DNA of 34,769 nucleotides from Candidatus Nanopelagicales bacterium. Its GTDB lineage: Bacteria; Actinomycetota; Actinomycetes; S36-B12; CAIYMF01. The notes under the pieces were generated by a model, which saw only the letters and a program-made list of their open reading frames with translations, ran no database searches and had not been told where the DNA came from. Positions 23,739 to 34,687 of this stretch are shown here, in pieces (within the stretch, counting starts at the first letter, position 1; each line of letters opens with the position of its first letter). Where the stretch lies: assembly GCA_025456065.1 (NCBI GenBank), contig JALOLH010000011.1, positions 1 to 34,769 of the forward strand, given 5' to 3'. The translations under genes and the position numbers were made by a program.

Positions 23739-25064
23739 TCACCCCCCGATGGCCGGGCGTCCCCCCTCCAGCCCGCGCCGGCCGAACTGGTCGGCAGCCT
23801 GGCGGCCGGCCCGCCGGCTGCCCGCCGCGGAGCCCGCCGCCGTCGCCGACCCGCGCCACGACCCCCTCGCGTGGCTGGCCGTCCGGTGGTACTCGACGAC
23901 GGCGAGCTCCCGCGCCCGCAGCGCCAGCGCGACCTGCGGCGGACCGTCCGGTGGGCACCCACCGGCCGCCCCGTCGTCCGATCCGGCGCCGCTCGACGAG
24001 CCACCGGCCGCCTCGTCGCGGGCCTGACGGGCGACTCCCAGCATCCGCTCGCCGATGCGCTCCACGAAGCCCAGGCAGAAGGCGTTGCGCGCGACCGTGG
24101 CGGTCACCGGCCGCAGGGTGCCCGACCCCGGGGCGCGGTACGTCGTCCCGCGCCAGCTCCCGCCCTGCACGTGCCCCCGTGCGCCGGTGACCATCACCGT
24201 GCTCGCGGTGGCGAAGACCGACTCCACCTGGTCGAGGTCGCCCGGCATCCCGTAGCCCAGCACGTAGGTCGAGCCGGCGCCGATGTCGACGCGCACCGCC
24301 CAGGCCCGGGCGATCGCGAGGTAGAGCGAGACGAGCAGGGTGTTCAGGGGCTTGCGCGGCTCGCCGATGGTGAGCATCCGGTGGGTCGGCGACTCGGGCG
24401 CCACCCGTCGGCGCAGCGCGGTGACCGCCAGGTCGATGCTGTGCCGCTGGGCCACCAGCGCGGCCTTGGCGAGGTACGCCTCCGCCTCGGCCGCCGAGGC
24501 GGTCGACTCCGCCTTGGCCAGCAGGGCGGCCACCCGCCGGACCTGGTCGGCCCCGACCTCCGGCGCGGACCTGTGGTCCGGCAGCGCCTCGAGCGGCTCG
24601 AACAGGTGGCGCAGCAGGGTCGCGGCAGCCGTGCCCACGTGCAGCTCCGTCAGGTGCAGCAGCGCTGCCCGGAACGTCGGGCCGTGGCCGGACCGGTCGG
24701 CGAGATGGTGGGCGAGCTCGTGCAGGACGACCCCGCGGGCCATCGCCCAGCGGCCGCGGCGGTCGGCACTCGGGATGCGGATGACCCCGTCGGCGTAGGT
24801 GGCGCGCCGGTGGCCGCGCCGCGGCTCCACCCGCACCGGGCCGCGGCCCGGGTGGCGTGCGACGGTCGCCGGCTCGGCGAGCGCCGCGTCGACGAAGGCC
24901 TGCACCGCGGGGAGCTCGCCGAACCAGACCTCGGCGGGCAGGGTGAGCACGGCGTGGCCGATCCGCACCCGCCGGTGCCGGGACGCCATCACCGAGGCGA
25001 GCACGTCCTCGGCCCGGTAGACCGCGCCGCGGTGCCGGTCGATGCGTGGGTCCTGCTGCTGCAC
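23739..25064 (-). CDS. Fused zinc-metallopeptidase-like (TIGR04338-type) and DUF2786 protein
   Basis: This 441-residue protein starts at the GTG at 25064, preceded by AGGG. The N-terminal third begins with the YRAEDVLASV that opens actinobacterial TIGR04338-type putative metallohydrolases. It contains a zinc motif HELAH (about 115-119) and a downstream GHGPTF His (about 127). A DUF2786 helix pair follows (about 176-211) with VRRVAALLAKAESTASAAEA. The rest resembles the C-terminal part of DUF2786 proteins. The last 70 residues are Gly/Ala/Arg-rich. Function is unknown; a protease or hydrolase activity is only inferred from HExxH. A frame extension to 25160 would run through a DnaA-box-like octamer and adds nothing recognisable. 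Confidence 0.75.
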   Translation of the reverse strand: MQQQDPRIDRHRGAVYRAEDVLASVMASRHRRVRIGHAVLTLPAEVWFGELPAVQAFVDAALAEPATVARHPGRGPVRVEPRRGHRRATYADGVIRIPSADRRGRWAMARGVVLHELAHHLADRSGHGPTFRAALLHLTELHVGTAAATLLRHLFEPLEALPDHRSAPEVGADQVRRVAALLAKAESTASAAEAEAYLAKAALVAQRHSIDLAVTALRRRVAPESPTHRMLTIGEPRKPLNTLLVSLYLAIARAWAVRVDIGAGSTYVLGYGMPGDLDQVESVFATASTVMVTGARGHVQGGSWRGTTYRAPGSGTLRPVTATVARNAFCLGFVERIGERMLGVARQARDEAAGGSSSGAGSDDGAAGGCPPDGPPQVALALRARELAVVEYHRTASHARGSWRGSATAAGSAAGSRRAGRQAADQFGRRGLEGGRPAIGG

Positions 25065-25105
25065 GGCCCTACCCTGCCACCGCGGTGCGACATCGCCGCC
25101 CGTTC

Positions 25106-25113
25106 GTCCACAG
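25106..25113 (+). promoter_or_regulatory. Single GTCCACAG octamer upstream of the DUF2786 gene
   Basis: One more copy of the octamer found before ftsZ (context TTCGTCCACAGG) lies in the 200-bp spacer between the ileS end and the start of the DUF2786 gene. It is a partial match to the actinobacterial DnaA box. The rest of this spacer shows no gene and only weak short hairpins. Confidence 0.25.
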
Positions 25114-25264
25114 GCGCGTCGCGTCGGTCCGAGGACGACCGGCCGCACCCGCGGCAGCATGCCGGAACGGTCGGCCAGGTCGTCGGCACCGTGCGGGCAG
25201 CGAGGCAGGGCGCACCGCTGCGGCGACGCCGCCGGGTGGGCACCCCGGGCGAGCCGTCCGCGGC

Positions 25265-28471
<3,207 letters not shown>

Positions 28472-28528
28472 GGTGGTGTCCTCGTCGCGTGTGCGGCTCC
28501 CTCGGCAACAGGGCCGATCAGGGGTGCG

Positions 28529-28534
28529 AGTCTA
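28529..28534 (-). promoter_or_regulatory. Candidate -10 element of ileS
   Basis: Read on the minus strand this is TAGACT, a good actinobacterial -10 (TAnnnT). It would start transcription near 28522 and leave a leader of about 50 nt before the ileS ATG at 28471. There is no convincing -35. That leader is too short for a standard T-box, and no T-box antiterminator core is visible. Confidence 0.4.
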
Positions 28535-28570
28535 GTCGTCGGCCGCAGGTCGCCGCGGCGCGCGCGTGGC

Positions 28571-28735
28571 CGCGCACGAGTCCGTCGTTCTGCGGGCACC
28601 GCCATCGCGGCCTCGTGGCCGTCGCACACGAGTCCGTCGTTCCGGCGCCTGCCCGGGCCGCCAGGACGACGGGTTCGTGTGCGTGTGGCGCGCTCATCGG
28701 ATCCGAGCCGGGCGAGAACGACGGATCCGCGCGCG
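28571..28735. repeat. Four-copy 20-bp repeat cluster (two direct, two inverted) upstream of ileS
   Basis: CGCGCACGAGTCCGTCGTTC (28571-28590) and its one-mismatch copy CGCACACGAGTCCGTCGTTC (28623-28642) are followed by two inverted copies at 28664-28683 (3 mismatches) and 28716-28735 (3-4 mismatches). Centres are about 52, 41 and 52 bp apart. The whole 28472-28784 gap (313 bp) has no credible gene; it holds this cluster, the ileS -10 candidate and the DUF167 end hairpin. The arrangement resembles REP/BIME-type extragenic repeats or a multi-site operator. Confidence 0.7.
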
Positions 28736-28765
28736 AGCCCCCTGCCGCGGGCCGCCGGAGCCGTG

Positions 28766-28784
28766 CCTTCGCCGCGCGGCGAGG
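28766..28784 (-). terminator. Hairpin immediately after the DUF167 gene
   Basis: Read on the minus strand this is CCTCGCCG, CG, CGGCGAAGG: an 8-bp stem with one bulged base and a very tight loop, starting one base past the DUF167 stop. It could end DUF167 transcription before the ileS promoter. No T tract, so confidence is limited. Confidence 0.35.
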
Positions 28785-29081
28785 TCACGCGTCCAGCAGT
28801 CGGGCCCAGCGCTCGGCGATGTCGTCGGGTGGGTCGGTGACCTCGACCAGCTTGTCGCGGGCAGTGCCGCCCCGCACCACCCGCACCTGGCGGCTGCGCA
28901 GCCCGAGCGCCTCGGCGAGGGCGCGCTCGGCGGCGGCAGTCGCAGCCCCCTCGACGGGTCGCGCGCGGACCCGTACGAGCAGCGCTGCAGGCTGCCCGGA
29001 CCGCGCCCCGGCCGCCGCGCCGCCCACGCGGTCGGCGCCAGCACCCGGACGCACGTGGATGGCGGCTCGGAAGCGGGGCAC
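28785..29081 (-). CDS. DUF167 (YggU-family) small protein
   Basis: This 98-residue protein starts at the GTG at 29081, with AGGAGG nine bases upstream. Family features are HVRPGAGADRVGG near the N-terminus, VRVRARPVEGAATAAAERAL in the middle (usual A-x-P-V-E-G-x-A-N with Asn replaced by Thr here), and VRVVRGGTARDKLVEV near the end (usual G-x-x-S-R-x-K). The function of the family is unknown. Its start is 51 bp from the divergent DksA-type gene, so the two may share a control region; TATCCT at 29088-29093 is a possible plus-strand -10. Confidence 0.85.
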   Translation of the reverse strand: MPRFRAAIHVRPGAGADRVGGAAAGARSGQPAALLVRVRARPVEGAATAAAERALAEALGLRSRQVRVVRGGTARDKLVEVTDPPDDIAERWARLLDA

Positions 29082-29132
29082 GGGGGCTATCCTCCTGCGA
29101 ACCGGCTCGCGGCCGGCGGCAGGAGGCTGGGC

Positions 29133-30434
29133 ATGGGTGCAGGGGACTGGGTGACCGGTGGGCTGCGCCGCGCCGTTGCGGGGGTGGTCGGTCCGCGGGC
29201 CGCGCAGTCCGAGGACCGGGACCGCGAGCAGGAGCCGGCCGGCGCGCCGTCGGGCGACGGCGGGGCGTCGGGCGACGGCGGGGCGTCGGGCAACGGCGGG
29301 GCCCCGCGGGCCCGGTCGGCGAAGGCGGCCACGATGAGGGCGTCCAGCGCCGGGGCTTCGGCGTCGAAGGGGCGCGTGACCAAGGTTCGCGCCCCCAAGG
29401 CGGCTGCGGCGACGGCGCCTGCGAGCGAAGCGTCGGCCCTGGAGGGGCCGGGAGCCAAGGCCGCGCGAGCGAAGGCGCCTGCTGCGGCCACGAAGGCACC
29501 GGTGACCAAGGCCGTGGCGGCGACCGCGGCCGGCGCGGCCACGAAGGCGCCGGCGACCAAGGCCGGCGCGGCCGCCAAGGCACCGGTGACCAAGGCAGGG
29601 GCCACGACCGACGGCAGGGCCGGGAGGGCTCCTGCCGCGAAATCCCCGGCCCCGGCCACCAAGGCTGCGGCCACGGAGGCGCCGGCGACCACGGCTGCGG
29701 CCACATCAGCGCGGTCGAAGGCACCGGCCCCGGCCACGAAGGCGCCGGCGACCACGGCTGGGGTCACGAAGGCCGCCAAGGCTGCGGCCACACCAGCGCC
29801 GTCGAAGGCGCCGGCGACCACGGCAGCGGCCACAGCAGCGCCGTCGAAGGCGCCGGCCCCGACAGCGGCGACCGCGACGTCGGTGACCGCGAAGGCACCG
29901 GCCCCGGCCCCGACGGCGGCGACCGCGACCGCGGCGACCACGGCATCGAGGCGCCCCAAGCCGTCGAAGGACCGAGTTCCCGAGGCGTCAGCGTCCCAGG
30001 CCGTGGCGGCGGAGTCCGCGCCGGCACCCCAGGGCAGCCCCGAGGCCCCCGAGGCCGCGGTCCCCGTGCTGACCTGGACCGACGAGGAGCTCGCGGGCTT
30101 CCGTGCCGCGCTCGACCTCGACATCGTCCGGCTCCGCGAGGAGCTCGACATGGGCGAGGCCGACCTGGCCGGCCTCATCGAGGACTCCGGTGACGGTTCG
30201 GGCGACGACCAGGCCGACGCCGGCTCGAAGACGTTCGAGCGCGAGCACGAGATGAGCGTCAACGCGAACACCCGCGAGATGCTCGACCAGGCCCTGCGGG
30301 CGCTGCGCCGCCTCGACGCCGGCACCTACGGCATCTGCGAGTCGTGCGGGATGCCGATCGCCGCTGGCCGCCTGCGGGCCTTCCCGCGGGCGACCCTGTG
30401 CATCGCCTGCAAGCAGGCCGAGGAGCGCCGATAG
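29133..30434 (+). CDS. TraR/DksA-type zinc-finger protein with a long Ala/Lys/Pro-rich N-terminal tail
   Basis: This 433-residue protein starts at the ATG at 29133 with AGGAGG at 29121-29126. The last 120 or so residues are the DksA-like part: an acidic coiled-coil region (ELAGFRAALDLDIVRLREEL), then YGICESCGMPIAAGRLRAFP and a second pair CIAC. The zinc Cys are 402, 405, 423 and 426 (CxxC-x17-CxxC). Before it lies about 310 residues of low-complexity sequence. This includes three SGDGGA-like repeats (about 40-57) and many KAPA/KAPVTKA/TKAPATKA units resembling eukaryotic H1 or bacterial histone-like tails. Related actinobacterial proteins with lysine-alanine tails are known next to lspA. RNA-polymerase secondary-channel binding is inferred from the family. 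Confidence 0.88.
   Translation: MGAGDWVTGGLRRAVAGVVGPRAAQSEDRDREQEPAGAPSGDGGASGDGGASGNGGAPRARSAKAATMRASSAGASASKGRVTKVRAPKAAAATAPASEASALEGPGAKAARAKAPAAATKAPVTKAVAATAAGAATKAPATKAGAAAKAPVTKAGATTDGRAGRAPAAKSPAPATKAAATEAPATTAAATSARSKAPAPATKAPATTAGVTKAAKAAATPAPSKAPATTAAATAAPSKAPAPTAATATSVTAKAPAPAPTAATATAATTASRRPKPSKDRVPEASASQAVAAESAPAPQGSPEAPEAAVPVLTWTDEELAGFRAALDLDIVRLREELDMGEADLAGLIEDSGDGSGDDQADAGSKTFEREHEMSVNANTREMLDQALRALRRLDAGTYGICESCGMPIAAGRLRAFPRATLCIACKQAEERR
29250..29303 (+). repeat. 18-bp tandem repeat, three units, in the DksA-type gene
   Basis: TCGGGCGACGGCGGGGCG is repeated at 29250, 29268 and 29286; the last unit differs by one base, giving Asn for Asp. It encodes SGDGGA, SGDGGA, SGNGGA. 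Near-identical units suggest recent slippage and possible length variation between strains. Confidence 0.8.
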
Positions 30435-31052
30435 GTGAGCAAGCTGCCGGTCACGCTGGGCGTGGCCGCCACCGTGGTCGTCCTCGACCAGGTCACGAAG
30501 GCCCTGGCCGTCGCCCTGCTCGAGGGCGAGCCGAGCATCCCGGTGCTCGGCGAGCTCCTCCGGCTGACGTTCGTGCGCAATCCCGGGGCGGCGTTCTCGC
30601 TCGCCGGCAGCTACACGGTGATCATCAGTGCGATCGCGATCCTCACGTCGGTGTTCATCGTGCGCACCGCTCGCTCGTTGACCAGCACCTGGTGGGCGGT
30701 CGTCATGGGCGGCATCCTCGGCGGCGCCCTGGGCAACCTCATCGACCGGTTGTTCCGGTCGCCGGCGCCGTTCCGCGGGCACGTCGTCGACTTCCTGGCG
30801 CTGCCGAACTGGCCGGTGTTCAACGTCGCGGACATGGCCCTGGTCGGCTCGGCCGTCCTCGCCGTGCTGCTGAGCATCCGGGGGGTGGAGCTGTCGGAGC
30901 CGAGCGACGGGTCCGGGGCGTCGGCCACCCCGCCGAGCGACGGGTCCGGGGCCTCCACGGCCGAGCCCGACGACGACGCGGCGGGGGCGCCGGAGCCCGG
31001 GCCGGCGGACGAGGCCGTCGACGACGCGACCGAGCAGTCCCGCGATGCCTGA
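30435..31052 (+). CDS. lspA: Prolipoprotein signal peptidase LspA
   Basis: This 205-residue protein starts at the GTG directly after the DksA-type stop (TAG-GTG). Four membrane helices are followed by a hydrophilic tail. Family motifs are [13 protein letters not shown] (Asp18), [25 protein letters not shown], and the catalytic aspartates in [20 protein letters not shown] (Asp119 and Asp133). It cleaves signal peptides of diacylglyceryl-modified prolipoproteins in the inner membrane. The last 55 residues are acidic and Ser/Gly/Ala-rich, with an 11-residue repeat. The end overlaps the next gene by 8 bp. Confidence 0.96.
   Translation: MSKLPVTLGVAATVVVLDQVTKALAVALLEGEPSIPVLGELLRLTFVRNPGAAFSLAGSYTVIISAIAILTSVFIVRTARSLTSTWWAVVMGGILGGALGNLIDRLFRSPAPFRGHVVDFLALPNWPVFNVADMALVGSAVLAVLLSIRGVELSEPSDGSGASATPPSDGSGASTAEPDDDAAGAPEPGPADEAVDDATEQSRDA
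30900..30952 (+). repeat. Direct repeat in the lspA tail
   Basis: CCGAGCGACGGGTCCGGGGC occurs identically at 30900-30919 and 30933-30952, 33 bp (11 codons) apart. It encodes PSDGSGA twice in the disordered acidic tail of LspA, a sign of recent in-frame duplication. Confidence 0.8.
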
Positions 31053-31971
31053 CACACGGCTGGCGCACGTGCCCGACGGGCTGGCGGGCGAGCGGGTCGA
31101 CGCGACGCTGGCACGGATGTTCGGCCTGTCGCGCTCCAAGGCGGCCGACCTCGCCGAGGCTGGGCAGGTCCAGCTCGACGGTCGGGTGGTCGGCAAGAGC
31201 GCACGCGTCGGGCCCGGGCAGCTGGTCGAGGTGCACATCCCCGATGCGGTCGTCCCTGGAGAGCAGCCCGAGCCCGACCTGGCCGAGCTGCGCGTGCTGC
31301 ACGACGACGCGGACATCGTGGTCGTCGACAAGCCCGTCGGGGTCGCCGCCCACCCGAGCCTCGGCTTCGAGGGGCCCAGCGTCACGGGCATCCTCAAGGC
31401 GCGCGGCTACCGCATCGCCACCTCCGGTGCGCCCGAGCGGCGGGGCATCGTCCAGCGCCTCGACGTCGGCACCTCCGGGGTCATGGTGCTGGCGAAGAGC
31501 GAGCCGGCGTACAGCCACCTCAAGCAGCAGTTCCGCGACCGGACGCCCGAGAAGGTCTACCACGCGCTGGTGCAGGGCCTGCCCGACCCGATCCGCGGGA
31601 CGGTCGACGCCCCGATCGCCCGGCACCCGAGCCACGACTGGAAGTTCGCGGTGCGCGCCGAGGGCCGCCGGTCGGTGACGCACTACGAGGTGCTCGAGGC
31701 GTTCCGGTTCGCCAGCCTGCTGGAGATCCACCTCGAGACCGGGCGCACGCACCAGATCCGCGTGCACATGGCCGCGATCCGGCACCCCTGCGTCGGTGAC
31801 CTGACCTACGGCGCCGATCCCACGCTCGCTGCGCGGTGCGGCCTCGAGCGCCAGTGGCTGCACGCCGTCCGGCTGGGGTTCCTGCACCCCGGCACGGGTG
31901 CGTGGGTCGAGTTCACCTCCCCCTATCCGGCCGATCTCGACCACGCCCTGCGGGTGCTCGCGCCGGACTGA
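31045..31971 (+). CDS. RluD-family 23S rRNA pseudouridine synthase
   Basis: This 308-residue protein starts at the ATG inside the end of lspA (8-bp overlap). The N-terminal S4 RNA-binding domain (about 14-65) contains [20 protein letters not shown]. The catalytic domain has the active-site Asp140 in [19 protein letters not shown]; the residue before RLD is Gln, where enterobacterial RluD has His. [20 protein letters not shown] and GDLTYGAD follow. The likely target is uridines of helix 69 in 23S rRNA, inferred from RluD. The lspA-rluD pair is standard in actinobacteria. Confidence 0.93.
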   Translation: MPDTRLAHVPDGLAGERVDATLARMFGLSRSKAADLAEAGQVQLDGRVVGKSARVGPGQLVEVHIPDAVVPGEQPEPDLAELRVLHDDADIVVVDKPVGVAAHPSLGFEGPSVTGILKARGYRIATSGAPERRGIVQRLDVGTSGVMVLAKSEPAYSHLKQQFRDRTPEKVYHALVQGLPDPIRGTVDAPIARHPSHDWKFAVRAEGRRSVTHYEVLEAFRFASLLEIHLETGRTHQIRVHMAAIRHPCVGDLTYGADPTLAARCGLERQWLHAVRLGFLHPGTGAWVEFTSPYPADLDHALRVLAPD

Positions 31972-32016
31972 CCGGGTGCCCGCAGCATCGCATGTGGCCG
32001 GTGGCAGAGTGGGGGC

Positions 32017-32910
32017 ATGACCAGCACCACCCACGCCAGCGCCCCCGTCGTCCATGCATCCGGCACCTTCGCGATCGCCGGCGACCTGCCCGTCCATCGG
32101 CTCGGGTTCGGGGCCATGCGGATCACGGGCCCGGGCATCTGGGGCGACCCGCCCGACCGGGCCGCCGCGATCAGCCTGCTCCGTCGCGCCGTCGAGCTCG
32201 GCGTGGACTTCATCGACACGGCCGACTCCTACGGGCCGTTCGTCTCCGAGGACCTCATCCGTGAGGCGCTGCATCCGTACGAGGGTCTCGTCATCGCGAC
32301 CAAGGGTGGGCTGACGCGACAGGGCCCCGACCACTGGGCACCGGTCGGCCACCCCTACTACCTCCAGCAGTGCGTCGAGATGTCGCTGCGCCGCCTGGGC
32401 GTCGAGTGCATCGACCTCTACCAGCTGCACCGGATCGACGCGAACGTGCCGCTCGCCGACCAGCTCGGGGTGCTGCGCCGGATGCAGGAGCAGGGCAAGA
32501 TCCGCCATCTCGGGCTGTCCCAGGTGTCGGTCGACGAGCTGGCCGCGGCGCGCGAGCTGATCGACGTGGTGTCGGTGCAGAACCTGTTCAACCTCGGTGA
32601 CCGGCACAGCGAGGAGGTCCTGGACGCCTGCGAGCGCGACGGTCTCGGGTTCATCCCGTGGTTCCCCGTGGCCGCCGGTCCGCTGGCCCGCCCCGACGGG
32701 CCGCTGGCCAGCATCGTGGCGCGTACCGGCGTCCCGGCCGCCCAGCTGTCGCTGGCGTGGCTGCTGCGGCGCTCGCCGGTCATGCTGCCGATCCCGGGGA
32801 CGTCGTCGGTCGCCCACCTCGAGGAGAACTGCGCGGCCGCCGCGGTCGTCCTCGACGACGCGACGTACGAGGCGCTGGACGCCCTCACCGCCGAGTCCGA
32901 GACGGAGTAG
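32017..32910 (+). CDS. Aldo/keto reductase
   Basis: This 297-residue protein is a TIM-barrel oxidoreductase of the NADPH-dependent AKR family. The catalytic tetrad is complete: Asp67 and Tyr72 in [11 protein letters not shown], Lys96 in IATKGG, and His138 in LYQLHRID. The C-terminal cofactor region has [11 protein letters not shown] and [17 protein letters not shown]. Its substrate cannot be read from sequence; relatives include pyridoxal reductase-like and general aldehyde reductases. It stands alone 45 bp after the rluD-type gene and converges on the fhs gene. Confidence 0.92.
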   Translation: MTSTTHASAPVVHASGTFAIAGDLPVHRLGFGAMRITGPGIWGDPPDRAAAISLLRRAVELGVDFIDTADSYGPFVSEDLIREALHPYEGLVIATKGGLTRQGPDHWAPVGHPYYLQQCVEMSLRRLGVECIDLYQLHRIDANVPLADQLGVLRRMQEQGKIRHLGLSQVSVDELAAARELIDVVSVQNLFNLGDRHSEEVLDACERDGLGFIPWFPVAAGPLARPDGPLASIVARTGVPAAQLSLAWLLRRSPVMLPIPGTSSVAHLEENCAAAAVVLDDATYEALDALTAESETE

Positions 32911-32927
32911 CGCGACACCGACCGCGC

Positions 32928-32951
32928 GGGCGGGCCGCCTGTTCCCCGCCC
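32928..32951. terminator. Hairpin between convergent aldo/keto reductase and fhs genes
   Basis: GGGCGGG (32928-32934) pairs perfectly with CCCGCCC (32945-32951) around a 10-base loop, in the 48-bp gap between converging genes. It may terminate both strands. GC-only stem and no T tract, so support is moderate. Confidence 0.45.
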
Positions 32952-32958
32952 CTGCGGC

Positions 32959-34632
32959 TCAGCTCCGCTCGCCGGCCATGAGGCCGCGGATCCGCCCGTC
33001 GGGCTGCACCCGCACGTGCAGGGCGGCGGGTTCTCGCGGCAGGCCGGGCATCGTCACGATCGAACCGGTGCTGGCCACGACGAAGCCCGCCCCCGCGGCC
33101 AGCCGCGCCTCCCGGACGTTCACCGTGAAGCCGTGGGGCACGCCGAGGCGACCGGCGTCGTCGGAGAGCGACAGGTGGGTCTTGGCGATGCAGACCGGCA
33201 GGTCGGTCCCGACGGCGGCCGTGATCCGGGCCAGCTCCTTGGCCGCGGCCGGGGCCACCTCGATGCCGTCGGCGCCGTACACGTGCCGGGCGACGGCGGC
33301 GATCTTGTCGGGGTAGGCGGCATCGGGGTCGTACGGGTGCCACGGCTGCGGCACGCGCGCGTCGGTCGCGTCGACGACCCGGCCGACCACCTCGGCGAGC
33401 TCCGTGGATCCCTCGGCACCGTCGGTGAAGCCGGTGCAGGGCGCCATCGCCACGCCGCGCCCGCTGCACCACGCCCGCAGCAGCTCGACCTCCTCGTCGA
33501 CGTCCGCCGGGAACCGGTTGAGCGCCACGATCGGGGGCAGGCCGTAGGCGCCCACGCTGAACAGGTGGCGCTCCAGCTGGCGCAGGCCGGCCCGCAGGGC
33601 TTCGCGATCGGGCTTCGGCGCGTCCGACAGTGGGGCCCCGCCGTGGTACTTCAGGGCGCGCAGCGTCGCGACCAGCACGACCGCCCGCGGCCAGATCCCG
33701 GCGCTTCGGCAGGCGATGTCGAGGAACTTCTCGCCACCCAGGTCGAACCCGAACCCTCCCTCGGTGATGACGTCTGCCCCGGTCGCCAGCGCCATGCGGG
33801 TGGCGATCATCGAGTTGGTGCCGTGCGCGATGTTCGCGAACGGCCCGCCGTGCACGAGGGCCGGGGAGCCGTCGGCTGCTTGGGCGAGGTTCGGCATGAG
33901 CGCGTCGCGCAGCAGTGCGGTCATGGCCGGCGCCGCGTGGATGTCATCGGCGGTGACCGGCTCGTCCCGGCTGGTCCAGCCGACCACGATCCGGCCCAGC
34001 CGAGCCTGCAGGTCCGGCAGGTCGCGGGCCAGGCAGAGCACGGCCATGACCTCGCTCGACGCTGTGATCTGGAAGCCGGCCTCCCGCGGGATCCCGTCCA
34101 GCGGCCCGCCGAGACCGACCAGCACGTGGCGGAGGAACCGGTCGTTCATGTCCACCGCGCGCGGCCAGGTGACCCGGCGGTGGTCCAGGGGTGCCGGCTG
34201 GCCGAACTGCAGGGTGTTGTCGACCAGCGCGGAGAGCAGGTTGTGCGCCGACGTGATCGCGTGCAGGTCGCCGGTGAAGTGCAGGTTGATGTCCTCGGCC
34301 GGCTCGAGCGTGGCGCGCCCCCCGCCGGTGCCGCCGCCCTTCATCCCGAACACCGGGCCCAGCGACGGCTCGCGCAGGGCGAGCACGGCGCGCCGCCCGA
34401 TCGCGCGCATGCCCATCGCCAGCGCGATCGCCATCGTGGTCTTGCCCTCGCCCGCGGGGGTGGGCGTGATGGCCGAGACCAGGATGAGCCGGCCGCCCAT
34501 CGTCCGTTCCCCGAGCGCGTCGAGGTGGACCTTCGCGCGATCCGGGCCCCAGGGGATCACGTGCTGGGGGGCGATCCCGAGCTCCTCGGCGACGTCGACG
34601 ATCGGGCGCAGGGCCGGGCGGGGATCAGCCAC
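32959..34632 (-). CDS. fhs: Formate-tetrahydrofolate ligase
   Basis: This 557-residue protein starts at the GTG at 34632. Its motifs are the ATP loop TPTPAGEGKTT (about 56-66), REPSLGPVFGMKGGGTGGGR, EDINLHFTGDLHAI, HGGPFANIAHGTNS, EGGFGFDLGGEKFLDI, and the C-terminal AGAGFVVASTGSIVTMPGLP. In the substrate loop the common GGAAGGG reads GGGTGGG. It makes 10-formyl-THF from formate, ATP and THF in the cytoplasm, feeding purine and one-carbon metabolism. The ribosome-binding site is weak (GGCGGGG very close to the start). The upstream region holds a 22-bp tandem repeat. Confidence 0.96.
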   Translation of the reverse strand: MADPRPALRPIVDVAEELGIAPQHVIPWGPDRAKVHLDALGERTMGGRLILVSAITPTPAGEGKTTMAIALAMGMRAIGRRAVLALREPSLGPVFGMKGGGTGGGRATLEPAEDINLHFTGDLHAITSAHNLLSALVDNTLQFGQPAPLDHRRVTWPRAVDMNDRFLRHVLVGLGGPLDGIPREAGFQITASSEVMAVLCLARDLPDLQARLGRIVVGWTSRDEPVTADDIHAAPAMTALLRDALMPNLAQAADGSPALVHGGPFANIAHGTNSMIATRMALATGADVITEGGFGFDLGGEKFLDIACRSAGIWPRAVVLVATLRALKYHGGAPLSDAPKPDREALRAGLRQLERHLFSVGAYGLPPIVALNRFPADVDEEVELLRAWCSGRGVAMAPCTGFTDGAEGSTELAEVVGRVVDATDARVPQPWHPYDPDAAYPDKIAAVARHVYGADGIEVAPAAAKELARITAAVGTDLPVCIAKTHLSLSDDAGRLGVPHGFTVNVREARLAAGAGFVVASTGSIVTMPGLPREPAALHVRVQPDGRIRGLMAGERS

Positions 34633-34687
34633 CCCGCCATGCTGGCACCGCGGCCCCGGGCCCGTCCCGCCAGCCGGACCCCCCGCC

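Noticed and set aside
28472-28784. T-box riboswitch for ileS
   Set aside because: No antiterminator core (TGGNACC) or specifier-loop architecture is visible on the ileS strand.
28566-29132. Upstream extension of the DksA-type gene to 28566
   Set aside because: It would read through the DUF167 gene and the repeat cluster; the ATG at 29133 has a strong ribosome-binding site.
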